From the NCBI GenBank assembly GCA_015478775.1, contig JADMKP010000007.1, positions 620,001 to 684,000 on the forward strand: a stretch of 64,000 nucleotides of DNA, given 5' to 3'. Positions 27,592 through 36,431 of the stretch are shown here, piece after piece. Position numbers and translations under genes: made by a program. Under the pieces are notes generated by a model that did no database searches, was not told the origin of the DNA, and saw only the letters and a list, made by a program, of their open reading frames with translations. Origin of the DNA: Fermentimonas sp. (GTDB lineage: Bacteria > Bacteroidota > Bacteroidia > Bacteroidales > Dysgonomonadaceae). Within the stretch, counting starts at the first letter, position 1, and each line of letters begins with the position of its first letter.

Positions 27592-29943
27592 ATGATTAGA
27601 TTTTACTTATGCTGTTTATTAACTATCTGTTCTTTGACACTCCATGCACAAAAGAACGATTTCACTCAAACAGTTCGCGGAACAATAACCGATACTCAAA
27701 CGCTGGAAGCAATAGAATTCGCAACTGTTGTGCTGTTCAACAACGAAAAACAATATGCAGGATTAACAATGGAAAAAGGGGAATTTCTGTTACAAAATAT
27801 CCCTGTTGGGAGGTATCATTTTATGGCAACCCTGGTTGGTTATTCCGGCTATACGATCAACAATGTGCTGGTTTATTCAGGTAAGGAAACTGTACTTGAA
27901 ATCGCACTGGAACAAAAAGTAACACAACTTGAAGAAGTTATTATTACACCTAAAGTGGAAAAGAACCGCCCTATTAGCCAAATGGCGGCTGTGAGTACGC
28001 GCATGTTGAGCATGGAAGAGGCCAACCGCTACGCCGGCTCGTGGGGCGACTTGGGGCGTATGACAGCCAATTTTGCAGGCGTTGCGGCAGCAGACGACTC
28101 TCGCAATGACATTGTCATTCGTGGAAATTCACCCACGGGTGTACTGTGGCGCTTAGACGGATTTGATATTCCTAATCCCAACCATTTCGGCTCTATGGGT
28201 GGCACAGGGGGCCCGGTGGGAATGCTGAACAACAACCAACTGAGCAATTCTGATTTTTATACCGGTGCGTTTCCTGCACAATTCGGCAATGCTACTTCCG
28301 GCGTATTCGACCTGCAGATGCGCAATGGGAACAATCAGAAGCGAGAGTATATGGCCTCCATCGGGTTTAATGGACTCGAATTCGGTGCTGAAGGATTTTT
28401 CTTCAAGAATTCGAAAGCTTCTTATATGATAAACGGACGCTATTCTTTTCTGGAAATAGCGCAGGCTATTGGAACAGTATTTGCCAGTACCGATGGAGCA
28501 ATACCCAAATACAAGGATCTTTCGGCGAAAGTAAACATTCCTTTGAAGAGGGGCAATCTCTCTTTCGTTATTTTGATGGGGACAAGCAGCATCAAACCTG
28601 AAAGCGATATGACAGATACCCTCTACTGGGGACCGGGCGATTTGGGAAGCAAAATCTTCATGAAAAACGAGCAACTCTTTGCCGGAATGAATTACAGTTT
28701 TCGTTTCAGTTCCACCACCCGTTTAGAAAACCGTTTATCAGTTCAGCGTTTCAATGCCGATTTATCGGTAGATAGAGTTACTTTCAACAATGAGGAAACC
28801 AGTATTTATTACAGAGGTAAAAATATGGAAACCCGCCCTGCATGGCAATCGACCCTTTTTCATCGCTTTAATATGAAAAATTCCCTGCAGGCAGGTATAG
28901 GTGCCGATTATTTCATGACTCTTCTCAATGATACTTTCTATCATCAAAAAGGTGTCCCAACCCCTTTTCACGATGCGGATAAAAGCTCTGTCCTGATGAA
29001 GACTTTCGCACAGCTTCAATACCGCTTTAATGACAACGTCAGCCTCATACCGGGTATACACACACAGTATTACACATTGTCAAAAGATATATCGATGGAA
29101 CCACGCCTGGGTTTTGAATGGAATGTAAACAAGGCTCTCTCTTTCAATGCGGGATCAGGGCTATATTCACAATTACAGCCGCGGCAGGTGTATTTTTTTA
29201 TTGATGAGGAGGGAGGTCTGCCAAATGAAAAGCTGGAAATGAGCCGCAGCTGGCAGAGTGCCGCCGGGTTCGACTGGAATCTCGCAAACGCTCTACGTGT
29301 AAAAACGGAAGTATACTACCAATATCTATATAACATACCTGTGATTACGGATCGCCCCGAAGAGGCGATACTTAACCTCGGCGACGGTTATTACAACAAC
29401 TGGGATTATGCTTTCGTAAACGAAGGAACAGGAGTGAATTACGGAGTAGACCTGACATTGGAAAAGTTTTTTGAGAATAATTACTATCTTCTTCTAACTG
29501 GCTCGCTTTACGAGTCGAAGTATACCGCCCTTGACAACATCGAACGCGACACACGCTTTAACGGGAATTTCACACTTAACATATTAGGCGGTTATGAATT
29601 TAAAATTGGGAACCATTCATTTTTGAGCATCAATGCCAAAGCAGCTTGGTTAGGAGGTAAACGCTATCTTTCTATTTATACAGACGAAGTGGGTGAAACT
29701 CAAATAGAAGATACGGTAGATTCTTATTATACCCGTCGATACCCAAACTATTTCAAAACAGATCTAAATGTGGGTATGAAAACAAATTACAAGAAGTACG
29801 CCGTGGAATGGTTTTTTGAACTGGGAAATATCACAAATCATAAAAATATTCTGATGCAATATTACAACAAGAATAAAGAACGTAATATATATACATATCA
29901 AAACGGTTTTATGCCTATGGGTGGTTGCAGGATATTTTTATGA
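27592..29943 (+). CDS. second TonB-dependent receptor with CarboxypepD_reg domain
   Basis: A 783-residue paralogue of the first receptor. Signal sequence ends LHAQ; QTVRGTITDTQTLEAIEFAT begins the regulatory domain; the plug has NDIVIRGNSPTGVLWRLDG and FYTGAFPAQFGNATSGVFD, closely matching the other receptor; the barrel ends GGCRIFL. Base composition is visibly more GC-rich than in the flanking housekeeping genes. Two similar receptors bracketing one enzyme may take up related forms of one ligand, or the pair arose by duplication. No SusD-like gene is present. Confidence 0.9.
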   Translation: MIRFYLCCLLTICSLTLHAQKNDFTQTVRGTITDTQTLEAIEFATVVLFNNEKQYAGLTMEKGEFLLQNIPVGRYHFMATLVGYSGYTINNVLVYSGKETVLEIALEQKVTQLEEVIITPKVEKNRPISQMAAVSTRMLSMEEANRYAGSWGDLGRMTANFAGVAAADDSRNDIVIRGNSPTGVLWRLDGFDIPNPNHFGSMGGTGGPVGMLNNNQLSNSDFYTGAFPAQFGNATSGVFDLQMRNGNNQKREYMASIGFNGLEFGAEGFFFKNSKASYMINGRYSFLEIAQAIGTVFASTDGAIPKYKDLSAKVNIPLKRGNLSFVILMGTSSIKPESDMTDTLYWGPGDLGSKIFMKNEQLFAGMNYSFRFSSTTRLENRLSVQRFNADLSVDRVTFNNEETSIYYRGKNMETRPAWQSTLFHRFNMKNSLQAGIGADYFMTLLNDTFYHQKGVPTPFHDADKSSVLMKTFAQLQYRFNDNVSLIPGIHTQYYTLSKDISMEPRLGFEWNVNKALSFNAGSGLYSQLQPRQVYFFIDEEGGLPNEKLEMSRSWQSAAGFDWNLANALRVKTEVYYQYLYNIPVITDRPEEAILNLGDGYYNNWDYAFVNEGTGVNYGVDLTLEKFFENNYYLLLTGSLYESKYTALDNIERDTRFNGNFTLNILGGYEFKIGNHSFLSINAKAAWLGGKRYLSIYTDEVGETQIEDTVDSYYTRRYPNYFKTDLNVGMKTNYKKYAVEWFFELGNITNHKNILMQYYNKNKERNIYTYQNGFMPMGGCRIFL

Positions 29944-29970
29944 AGATAGAGTTACTGGCAGAATTGCATA

Positions 29971-30003
29971 AAAAAACTCCCTCAAGATTTCTCTTAAGGG
30001 AGT
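29971..30003 (-). terminator. terminator after tRNA-Leu
   Basis: ACTCCCTCAAGA and TCTTAAGGGAGT form a 12-bp stem (one G-U pair) with a 4-base loop. On the reverse strand it is followed by a T run, and it begins 16 bases past the tRNA 3' end. On the forward strand it lies about 30 bases beyond the second receptor stop and could also slow that transcript. Confidence 0.85.
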
Positions 30004-30019
30004 CGGTAATTGGTTTTTG

Positions 30020-30101
30020 TGCGGCTGAAGGGACTCGAACCCCCACGTCTCTCGACACTAGATCCTAAGTCTAGCGCGGCTACCAATTACGCCACAGCCG
30101 C
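30020..30101 (-). tRNA. tRNA-Leu, anticodon TAG
   Basis: An 82-base class II tRNA. The acceptor stem GCGGCTG pairs with CAGCCGC, with discriminator A; the anticodon loop CTTAGGA (stem CTAGA/TCTAG) has anticodon TAG, reading CUA and relatives; a long variable arm (GTGTCGAGAGAC region) and a T arm GGGGGTTCGAGTCCC are present. The 3' CCA is not encoded (the next bases read CAA), so a nucleotidyltransferase must add it. Confidence 0.95.
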
Positions 30102-30129
30102 ATAACGGAGTGCAAAGATACTATTATTT

Positions 30130-30720
30130 TTAATATTTGGGTATATTCTTCAAATTTTTTCTCACTGTTTCTTCAATTATTTTAGGAAAATGTATTTGTT
30201 CTAATGTTTGCACTTTATTTGCAATGTCTAAAGCTGTATCTGAACTTAATACATTGCACTTCGCTTGAAAAATAATATCTCCCTCATCGTAATTCTCATT
30301 TATATAATGAATAGTTATACCAGTTTCTATCTCTCCTGCATTTTTTACAGAATTATGTACATTATCGCCATACATACCTTTTCCTCCGTATTTGGGAAGT
30401 AGTGCCGGATGAATATTTATGATCCGATTGGGGAATGCGTCCATTATAGATTGAGGAACCTTGAGTAAAAATCCTGCAAGTACTATAAAGCCTATTTCAT
30501 GCTCTGCCATCTTTTTTAAAATATCGGTACCACTACCAAAATCGTTCTTATTGTATGTATATGAAGGTATATTAAGCTTATTTGCACGCTCATGTACATA
30601 GGCATTTGGTCTGTTTGAAATAATCATAGCAATATTAATGTCCTCATGAGAAGTGAAGTAGTTAACTATATTTTCGGCATTGCTTCCATTACCTGAAGCA
30701 AAAATGGCTATATTTGTCAT
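30130..30720 (-). CDS. purN: phosphoribosylglycinamide formyltransferase
   Basis: A 196-residue enzyme of purine synthesis that formylates GAR with 10-formyltetrahydrofolate. The start is moved from 30744 to the ATG at 30720, giving MTNIAIFASGNGSNAENI, the GAR-binding loop. Other signatures are LAGFLLKVP, the catalytic segment IINIHPALLPKYGGKGMYG with the conserved N-H pair, and ETGITIHYINENYDEGDII with the conserved H and D. Divergent from acpP, with shared TGCACAAA-type repeats between them. Confidence 0.95.
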   Translation of the reverse strand: MTNIAIFASGNGSNAENIVNYFTSHEDINIAMIISNRPNAYVHERANKLNIPSYTYNKNDFGSGTDILKKMAEHEIGFIVLAGFLLKVPQSIMDAFPNRIINIHPALLPKYGGKGMYGDNVHNSVKNAGEIETGITIHYINENYDEGDIIFQAKCNVLSSDTALDIANKVQTLEQIHFPKIIEETVRKNLKNIPKY

Positions 30721-30737
30721 CGGAAAGTCGTTTTTTT

Positions 30738-30797
30738 TGCACAAAATAACTACATTTGTGCACTTTTTTTGATTTTAGTGCTTGAAAGTTTGCACAA
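30738..30797. promoter_or_regulatory. three TTTGCACAA-like motifs between purN and acpP
   Basis: TGCACAAA (30738-30745) and its inverse TTTGTGCA (30755-30762) form an 8-bp inverted repeat with a 9-base gap, and TTTGCACAA recurs at 30789-30797, where it includes the -33 element of the acpP promoter. Three copies in 60 bases suggest an operator for a regulator of fatty-acid or purine genes; no such factor is encoded nearby. Confidence 0.4.
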
Positions 30798-30821
30798 TTA
30801 GAGAAATATTGTGTTACTTTG
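30789..30821 (+). promoter_or_regulatory. acpP operon promoter
   Basis: TTTG (30789-30792), 21 bases, then TTACTTTG (30814-30821), one base off the TAnnTTTG consensus. The spacing is in the normal Bacteroidota range, and the gene starts about 50 bases further on. Confidence 0.6.
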
Positions 30822-30872
30822 CAAGCGCAAATTTAAGAATAATATTTTATTTATTAATTAATATCGAAAGTT

Positions 30873-31109
30873 ATGTCAGAAGTAGCACAAAGAGTAAAAT
30901 CAATCATTGTCGATAAATTAGGTGTTGAAGAATCTGAAGTTACAGAAACTGCTAGCTTCACTAATGATTTAGGAGCTGATTCACTTGATACAGTAGAATT
31001 GATTATGGAATTCGAAAAAGAATTCAACATCTCAATTCCAGATGATCAAGCAGAAAAGATTTCTTCTGTTGGTGATGCTGTTTCGTATGTAGAACAACAC
31101 GCGAAATAA
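30873..31109 (+). CDS. acpP: acyl carrier protein
   Basis: A 78-residue acidic four-helix carrier. The phosphopantetheine attachment serine is S37 in [13 protein letters not shown], the universal motif. It carries growing acyl chains for fatty-acid, lipid A and lipoate synthesis. It is followed after 7 bases by fabF and then rnc, an order found in many bacteria, which supports one operon from the promoter at 30789-30821. Confidence 0.98.
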   Translation: MSEVAQRVKSIIVDKLGVEESEVTETASFTNDLGADSLDTVELIMEFEKEFNISIPDDQAEKISSVGDAVSYVEQHAK

Positions 31110-31116
31110 TCCATTC

Positions 31117-32379
31117 ATGGAATTAAAAAGAGTAGTAGTAACAGGCCTGGGAACCATTAATCCACTTGGCAACGACGTTGAAACAACGTGGGCTAACGCT
31201 TTAGCGGGTAAAAGTGGTGCCGGGCCTATTACTCATTTCGATGTTTCGCTTTTTAAAACAAAATTTGGCTGCGAGGTGAAAGACTTCGACCCTAACGATC
31301 TGTTTGAACGTAAGGAAGCCAGAAAATATGACCGTTATTCTCATTTCGCCTTGCAGGCAGCAAAAGAGGCAATGGAAGACTCGGGATTAGATTTGGAAAA
31401 CGAAAATAGAGATCGTATTGGTGTAATTTTTTCGGCAGGTATTGGTGGAATAAGAACTTTTGAAGAAGAGGTAGGTTCATACTATGTAAATATTGATAAA
31501 GGTCCTAGATTTAATCCTTTCTTCATTCCGAAAATGATAGCAGATATTGCTGCAGGGCATATCTCTATGATTTATGGACTGAGGGGCCCAAATTATGCTA
31601 CCGTATCGGCCTGCGCTTCGTCTACTAATGCAATTATTGATGCTTTCAACCTAATTAGATTAAATAAAGCTAATGTAATTGTTTCGGGAGGTGCTGAAGC
31701 GACTATTAGTGCAGCAGCTGTTGGTGGATTTAATGCAATGCATGCTCTATCAACACGAAACGATTCTCCTGAAACTGCATCAAGACCATTTAGTGCGAGT
31801 CGCGATGGATTTGTTATTGGTGAAGGCGGAACTGTAATTATTCTTGAAGAATTGGAACATGCACTGGCAAGAGGTGCAAAAATATATGCTGAGGTTGTTG
31901 GTGGCGGCATGTCTGCTGATGCTTATCACATAACCGCTTCTCATCCTGAAGGATTAGGGGCTAAATTGGTTATGCATAATGCAATGGATGATGCCAACAT
32001 GAAACCTGAAGATTTTGATTATATTAATGTTCACGGAACATCTACTCCGGTTGGAGATATTTCTGAAGTAAAAGCAATAAAAGATGTTTTTGGTGATCAC
32101 AGCTATAAACTTAATATCAGCTCAACTAAATCTATGACCGGCCATCTTTTAGGTGGAGCTGGTGCTATTGAAGCATTATTTTGCATTTTAGCTTTAAGAG
32201 ATCAAATTGTACCACCTACCATTAATCATGAAGATGGAGATGATGATCCTGAGATTGATTATAATTTAAATTTTACTTTCAATAAAGCTCAAAAAAGAGA
32301 GATAAGAGCTGCGTTATCTAATACTTTTGGCTTTGGGGGACACAATGCAAGTGTAATACTCAAGCAATATAACAGATAG
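31117..32379 (+). CDS. fabF: beta-ketoacyl-ACP synthase II
   Basis: A 420-residue condensing enzyme. The catalytic triad is C166 (TVSACASST), H306 (NVHGTSTP) and H343 (TKSMTGHLLGGAGA). Length and the pattern RVVVTGLGTINPLG at the start are typical of FabF. It elongates acyl-ACP with malonyl-ACP. It is second in the acpP-fabF-rnc operon; the stop is one base before the rnc start. Confidence 0.97.
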   Translation: MELKRVVVTGLGTINPLGNDVETTWANALAGKSGAGPITHFDVSLFKTKFGCEVKDFDPNDLFERKEARKYDRYSHFALQAAKEAMEDSGLDLENENRDRIGVIFSAGIGGIRTFEEEVGSYYVNIDKGPRFNPFFIPKMIADIAAGHISMIYGLRGPNYATVSACASSTNAIIDAFNLIRLNKANVIVSGGAEATISAAAVGGFNAMHALSTRNDSPETASRPFSASRDGFVIGEGGTVIILEELEHALARGAKIYAEVVGGGMSADAYHITASHPEGLGAKLVMHNAMDDANMKPEDFDYINVHGTSTPVGDISEVKAIKDVFGDHSYKLNISSTKSMTGHLLGGAGAIEALFCILALRDQIVPPTINHEDGDDDPEIDYNLNFTFNKAQKREIRAALSNTFGFGGHNASVILKQYNR

Positions 32380-32380
32380 T

Positions 32381-33172
32381 GTGTTAAGAAGATTAATAAA
32401 AAGGGTAAAGGCTATTCCTAATATTGGAAAAGAGCCTTACCTTTCGTTCTACAATATATTGGGGTTCTATCCTGATAAGATTGACCTCTATAAAGAAGCC
32501 ATGACTCACCGCTCATCTTCTATCCGTTCTAAAAAAGGAAAATGGGTTAATAACGAGCGACTGGAATTCTTGGGTGATGCTATATTGGATGCTATTGTAG
32601 CAGATATATTGTATAAGAAATTTGAAAATAAAAAAGAGGGCTTCCTCACAAGCACTCGTTCGAGAATAGTTCAGAGAGAGACTTTAAATAAAATAGCTGT
32701 TGAACTGGGTCTTGATAAAATAATTGTTTCTTCTACCAGAAACTTAGCTCATAATACAAATATTTATGGTGATGCTCTTGAAGCACTTATAGGTGCTATA
32801 TATCTAGATCAGGGTTATCGTGTGGCCAAACGTTTTGTATTTGAAACTCTAATTAAAGAACATATAAATATTGATAAAGTACTGAAAAGCGAAGTTGATT
32901 TTAAGTCGAGACTTATTGAGTGGGGACAAAAAAATAGAATTGATGTTCGATTTGAAGTTATTGATTCTACTTACGACAATATGAATAATCCTGTCTTTGT
33001 ATCTTGCGTGAAAGTAGGTGAAGTGGAAATTGGCACGGGCAAGGGTTATTCTAAGAAAGAATCGCATCAAAAGGCCGCAAAGATGGCCATTAAAAAATTA
33101 CGAGAAAGTAATGAGCTACAAGATACACTTATAGACTCATCTAAACATGATCTGAAAGATAAAGAAGACTAA
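32381..33172 (+). CDS. rnc: ribonuclease III
   Basis: A 263-residue double-stranded-RNA endonuclease. The catalytic signature NERLEFLGDAILDAIVA is at about 58-74 and the second acidic site is in GDALEALIGAIYLD; a dsRNA-binding domain occupies about 170-250 (GYSKKESHQKAAKMAIKKL). The start is a GTG at 32381, one base after fabF. RNase III processes rRNA, and in type II CRISPR systems it cuts the crRNA:tracrRNA duplex, so this enzyme is a plausible partner of the CRISPR locus in this window. Confidence 0.95.
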   Translation: MLRRLIKRVKAIPNIGKEPYLSFYNILGFYPDKIDLYKEAMTHRSSSIRSKKGKWVNNERLEFLGDAILDAIVADILYKKFENKKEGFLTSTRSRIVQRETLNKIAVELGLDKIIVSSTRNLAHNTNIYGDALEALIGAIYLDQGYRVAKRFVFETLIKEHINIDKVLKSEVDFKSRLIEWGQKNRIDVRFEVIDSTYDNMNNPVFVSCVKVGEVEIGTGKGYSKKESHQKAAKMAIKKLRESNELQDTLIDSSKHDLKDKED

Positions 33173-33199
33173 ACTCTGATAATTAACTTTTTAGGTTTA

Positions 33200-34228
33200 C
33201 TACCAAACGCCAAAAGATATTCCCATTCGTTTTCCTTGAGCAACTAAGTCTGTATCTGGGGAAACAACTCTTAGTTTACCTTCTACCTCTGCTAAGGACA
33301 CATCTGATATGGTGTTTCCTAGTTTGGCAACCATTCTTCCAAATTTTCCTTCATTGATGAGCCTTGCAGCATGTCCACCTAAAAGGGTTCCTAAAATTCT
33401 ATCACTTGGTGATGGTGATCCTCCACGTTGTATGTAACCCAGCACAGTTTCGCGAGTTTCATATCCGGTTTGATCTTGTATTTCACGAGCAAAATAGGTT
33501 GCCGGTCTTTCTTTGGTTGGTAATTCAACTCCTTCGGCTACTGCAACTATTGAGTAGGCTTTACCAATTTCCATTCGTTTATTAATCTTTTCGATTATAA
33601 CCTTCATATTGTAGCCAAGTTCGGGTAGAATAATTATGTCTGCGCCACCCGCCATTCCGGCATATAATGTAATCCATCCAGCATGGTGCCCCATGAGCTC
33701 TATAACCATTACCCGTCGATGAGAACTTGCCGTTGAGTGAAGTCTGTCGATGGCATCAGTGGCTATATTTACTGCGGTATCGAATCCAAAGGTTATATCT
33801 GTTCCATATACGTCGTTGTCTATAGTTTTTGGCACACCTATTACATTTAATCCGAGTTCAGAAAGCATCCATGTTGTACGCTGTGTTCCATTTCCTCCTA
33901 TACAGACCAAACAATCGAGCCCGAGCTCATTATATGCATCTTTTATTTTTTCTCTATCCTTTTCGTCTGGAGAGTTTATCATTTTACGAAACACCTTTTC
34001 GCGAGCTGTTCCTAATATTGTACCTCCTAAATTAAGAATTCCTGAAAGTGAAGCATCGGTTAGCTCAACAATATCTTTGTAAAGCAAGCCAGAGAAGCCA
34101 TTTTGAATACCTATAACTTGCATGCCATATGCATTGATAGCAGTTTTGCCGACACCGCGAATTGTTGCATTGATTCCTGGTGCATCTCCTCCTGAGGTTA
34201 GAATACCTACTTTCATTTTATTATTCAT
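33200..34228 (-). CDS. pfkA: 6-phosphofructokinase, group III-like
   Basis: A 342-residue kinase of the PfkA family. The substrate loop is TSGGDAPGINATIRG, the catalytic segment is PKTIDND (133-139), and the phosphate-binding loop is GGNGT (111-115), where E. coli has GGDGS. PKTIDND with a non-D loop and this length resemble actinobacterial group III enzymes more than the E. coli type. Whether it uses ATP or pyrophosphate cannot be decided from these residues alone: a Lys in PKTIDND is typical of many PPi and some ATP enzymes. It converges with rnc. Confidence 0.93.
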   Translation of the reverse strand: MNNKMKVGILTSGGDAPGINATIRGVGKTAINAYGMQVIGIQNGFSGLLYKDIVELTDASLSGILNLGGTILGTAREKVFRKMINSPDEKDREKIKDAYNELGLDCLVCIGGNGTQRTTWMLSELGLNVIGVPKTIDNDVYGTDITFGFDTAVNIATDAIDRLHSTASSHRRVMVIELMGHHAGWITLYAGMAGGADIIILPELGYNMKVIIEKINKRMEIGKAYSIVAVAEGVELPTKERPATYFAREIQDQTGYETRETVLGYIQRGGSPSPSDRILGTLLGGHAARLINEGKFGRMVAKLGNTISDVSLAEVEGKLRVVSPDTDLVAQGKRMGISFGVW

Positions 34229-34324
34229 ATTATTACTTAATTAGTGTAATACCATCTCTCACAAAGAAAGCAAAAAAAGACATAATTTAAAGTACAAACC
34301 AGTACTTTTTTTTGAGCAATGGTA

Positions 34325-35467
34325 TTATGTATTCTTTTGTAGTTTATTATATATTATTGAAGCAGCATTGTCTGATGCACCCGGCTTGCCTAATATTTGA
34401 CGCATTTCTTGGTAATGGTTCAACATATTATTTCGGTAGTTCTGTACATGCAATATCTGCTTTAGCTCGGTGCGTATATTATCAACTGTAAAAGATGCTG
34501 CAAAGAGTTCTTTAACGACTTCAAAATTGCATATTAGGTTAACCAATGAAATGTAGGGTATATGTAATATGTTTTTGAAGCCCCATTGCGAAAGTTTGGG
34601 TGCTGGCATACGATAGCATACCACCTGGGGTACATTAAGCAATGCAGCTTCTAAGGTTGCAGTACCTGAGGTTACGAGTGCTGCATCTGATTGTGCAAGT
34701 ATACGATATGTTTGACCGGTGAGTACTGTAACTTCGACCTTTGAATGTATATTGTCTTTATAGAAATTGTTATCGATACCGGGTGCTCCTGCCACTATAA
34801 ACTGATAGCCGTCGGAGTAGCCTTTTACGGCTTCCATCATTGTATTTATATTGCCTTTTATCTCTTGTTTGCGACTTCCTGCCAATAATGCTATTATTGG
34901 TTTGTTGGGAAGATTATTATGTTTTATGAATTCGTTGAAAGATTCTTCTTTATATTCTCTTTCGTAAATGGCATCAACGGTGGGGTTGCCTACATAATGA
35001 ACTTTGTAATTATGCTGTGCAAAGAATTCAACTTCAAATGGTAGAATACAAAGCATTACGTCTACATATTTTTTGAATGATTTTACTCTGTATTCTTTCC
35101 ATGCCCATACTTTGGGTGATATATAGTAGTGAACAGGGATATTGAGATTAGTTGTTACATATTTGGCAATATTGAGATTGAATCCGGGATAATCTACCAG
35201 AATAACTACATCGGGATTATATTGTTTGATATCTCTTTTGCAAAGTGAAAGATTTCTGAGAATGGTGTGCGAGTTGAGAATTACAGGGATAATGCCCATA
35301 AAAGCAAGCTCACGGTAATGTTTTACAAGTTTTCCTCCTACCGACTTCATAAGGTCACCACCAAAGAAACGGAATTCGGCATTTTGATCTAACTTCTTTA
35401 GTGATTTCATTAGATTGGATGCATGTAAATCGCCTGAAGCTTCGCCTGCAACAATATAATACTTCAT
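34325..35467 (-). CDS. lpxB: lipid-A-disaccharide synthase
   Basis: A 380-residue GT19 enzyme that joins UDP-2,3-diacylglucosamine and lipid X. It starts YYIVAGEASGDLHASNLM, has the family FRFFGGDLMKSVGG segment, LVDYPGFNLNIAKY and YYISPKVWAWKEYR, and LLAGSRKQEI in the donor domain. It is 33 bases downstream of surE, the same strand, probably one operon. With the LpxH-like gene at 47373 it shows that the organism makes a standard lipid A. Confidence 0.95.
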   Translation of the reverse strand: MKYYIVAGEASGDLHASNLMKSLKKLDQNAEFRFFGGDLMKSVGGKLVKHYRELAFMGIIPVILNSHTILRNLSLCKRDIKQYNPDVVILVDYPGFNLNIAKYVTTNLNIPVHYYISPKVWAWKEYRVKSFKKYVDVMLCILPFEVEFFAQHNYKVHYVGNPTVDAIYEREYKEESFNEFIKHNNLPNKPIIALLAGSRKQEIKGNINTMMEAVKGYSDGYQFIVAGAPGIDNNFYKDNIHSKVEVTVLTGQTYRILAQSDAALVTSGTATLEAALLNVPQVVCYRMPAPKLSQWGFKNILHIPYISLVNLICNFEVVKELFAASFTVDNIRTELKQILHVQNYRNNMLNHYQEMRQILGKPGASDNAASIIYNKLQKNT

Positions 35468-35500
35468 ATCTATATTATTTAATTGAAATACCCTTTCTAC

Positions 35501-36265
35501 TTACAACTCCCACTCTTTCAACTCTCGTATCAGATCATAAGCTGTCATATCTATTTTAACGGGAACTACGGCAGCATAGCCATTTGCTAGTGCCCATTCA
35601 TCATTTTTTTCATTCTCTGTTTCCCAATTCTCGAAATTACCAGTCATCCAAAATATTTCTCTGTCAATTCCATCTTTTGAGCGTTGATATTCATTTACCC
35701 ATTTACCCTGAGTTTGGGTTGTCATTCTGATGCCTTTAACTTCACCTACGGGTACGTTTACATTTAAACATACACCTTTTGGCAAACCTTCTTTTAAAAC
35801 TTTTTGGGCTAACTTACGTGCTACAACTTTTGTGGTTGTAAAATCTGCATCAGGTGTAAAGTCGCATAATGAAAATGCAATTGAAGGGATATCAAAAACG
35901 CATCCTTCTATTGCTGCAGCAACTGTTCCGGAGTAAAGTACACTTATACCTGCATTGGAACCATGATTTACTCCCGAAACAACTAGATCGGGCTTGCGGT
36001 TTACAAACATATTTAGAGCAAGTTTAACGCAGTCTACCGGCGTTCCGCTGCACATGTATGACGTGAGGCCTTCTTCTTGATGATATTGCCTGGCACGTAT
36101 TGGGAATGAGGTTGTGATTGCACTTGACATACCCGACTGATGAGAGTCTGGTGCAAATACTATTATCTCACCGAGTCCTTTCATGGCTTCGGTAAGTTCT
36201 TTTATTCCTTTTGCCTGATATCCATCATCGTTGGTTATAAGTATTAGTGGCTTTTCTTTACTCAT
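35501..36265 (-). CDS. surE: 5'/3'-nucleotidase SurE
   Basis: A 254-residue phosphatase that removes 5' or 3' phosphates from nucleotides. The metal site is LITNDDGYQAKGI (D13, D14), with FAPDSHQSGMSSAIT and VSGVNHGSNAG as the other conserved loops. Length matches. It precedes lpxB by 33 bases. Confidence 0.96.
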   Translation of the reverse strand: MSKEKPLILITNDDGYQAKGIKELTEAMKGLGEIIVFAPDSHQSGMSSAITTSFPIRARQYHQEEGLTSYMCSGTPVDCVKLALNMFVNRKPDLVVSGVNHGSNAGISVLYSGTVAAAIEGCVFDIPSIAFSLCDFTPDADFTTTKVVARKLAQKVLKEGLPKGVCLNVNVPVGEVKGIRMTTQTQGKWVNEYQRSKDGIDREIFWMTGNFENWETENEKNDEWALANGYAAVVPVKIDMTAYDLIRELKEWEL

Positions 36266-36396
36266 ATTTATTTTTCATTATCTTGTTTATTGTACTGAAT
36301 TACAAATATAATGAAAATAAAGCATTATGTATTTGAGATAAAAGTTACAATTTAATTAACTATCAAAACAACGTAAAAATGTAGTTGCTTTTTTAT

Positions 36397-36404
36397 TAAC
36401 TTTG
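36397..36404 (+). promoter_or_regulatory. -7 element of the alkaline phosphatase gene
   Basis: TAACTTTG matches TAnnTTTG and lies 27 bases before the ATG. I see no clear -33 TTTG. Confidence 0.45.
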
Positions 36405-36431
36405 TCATTGAATATTAAACATTAATTTCTT

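Noticed and set aside
28153-28674. 173-residue reverse ORF
   Set aside because: Antisense to the second TonB receptor; favoured only by its GC-rich codons.
24184-29943. The receptor block as a SusC/SusD polysaccharide locus
   Set aside because: No SusD homologue and no carbohydrate-active enzymes are present; the receptors are shorter than typical SusC.
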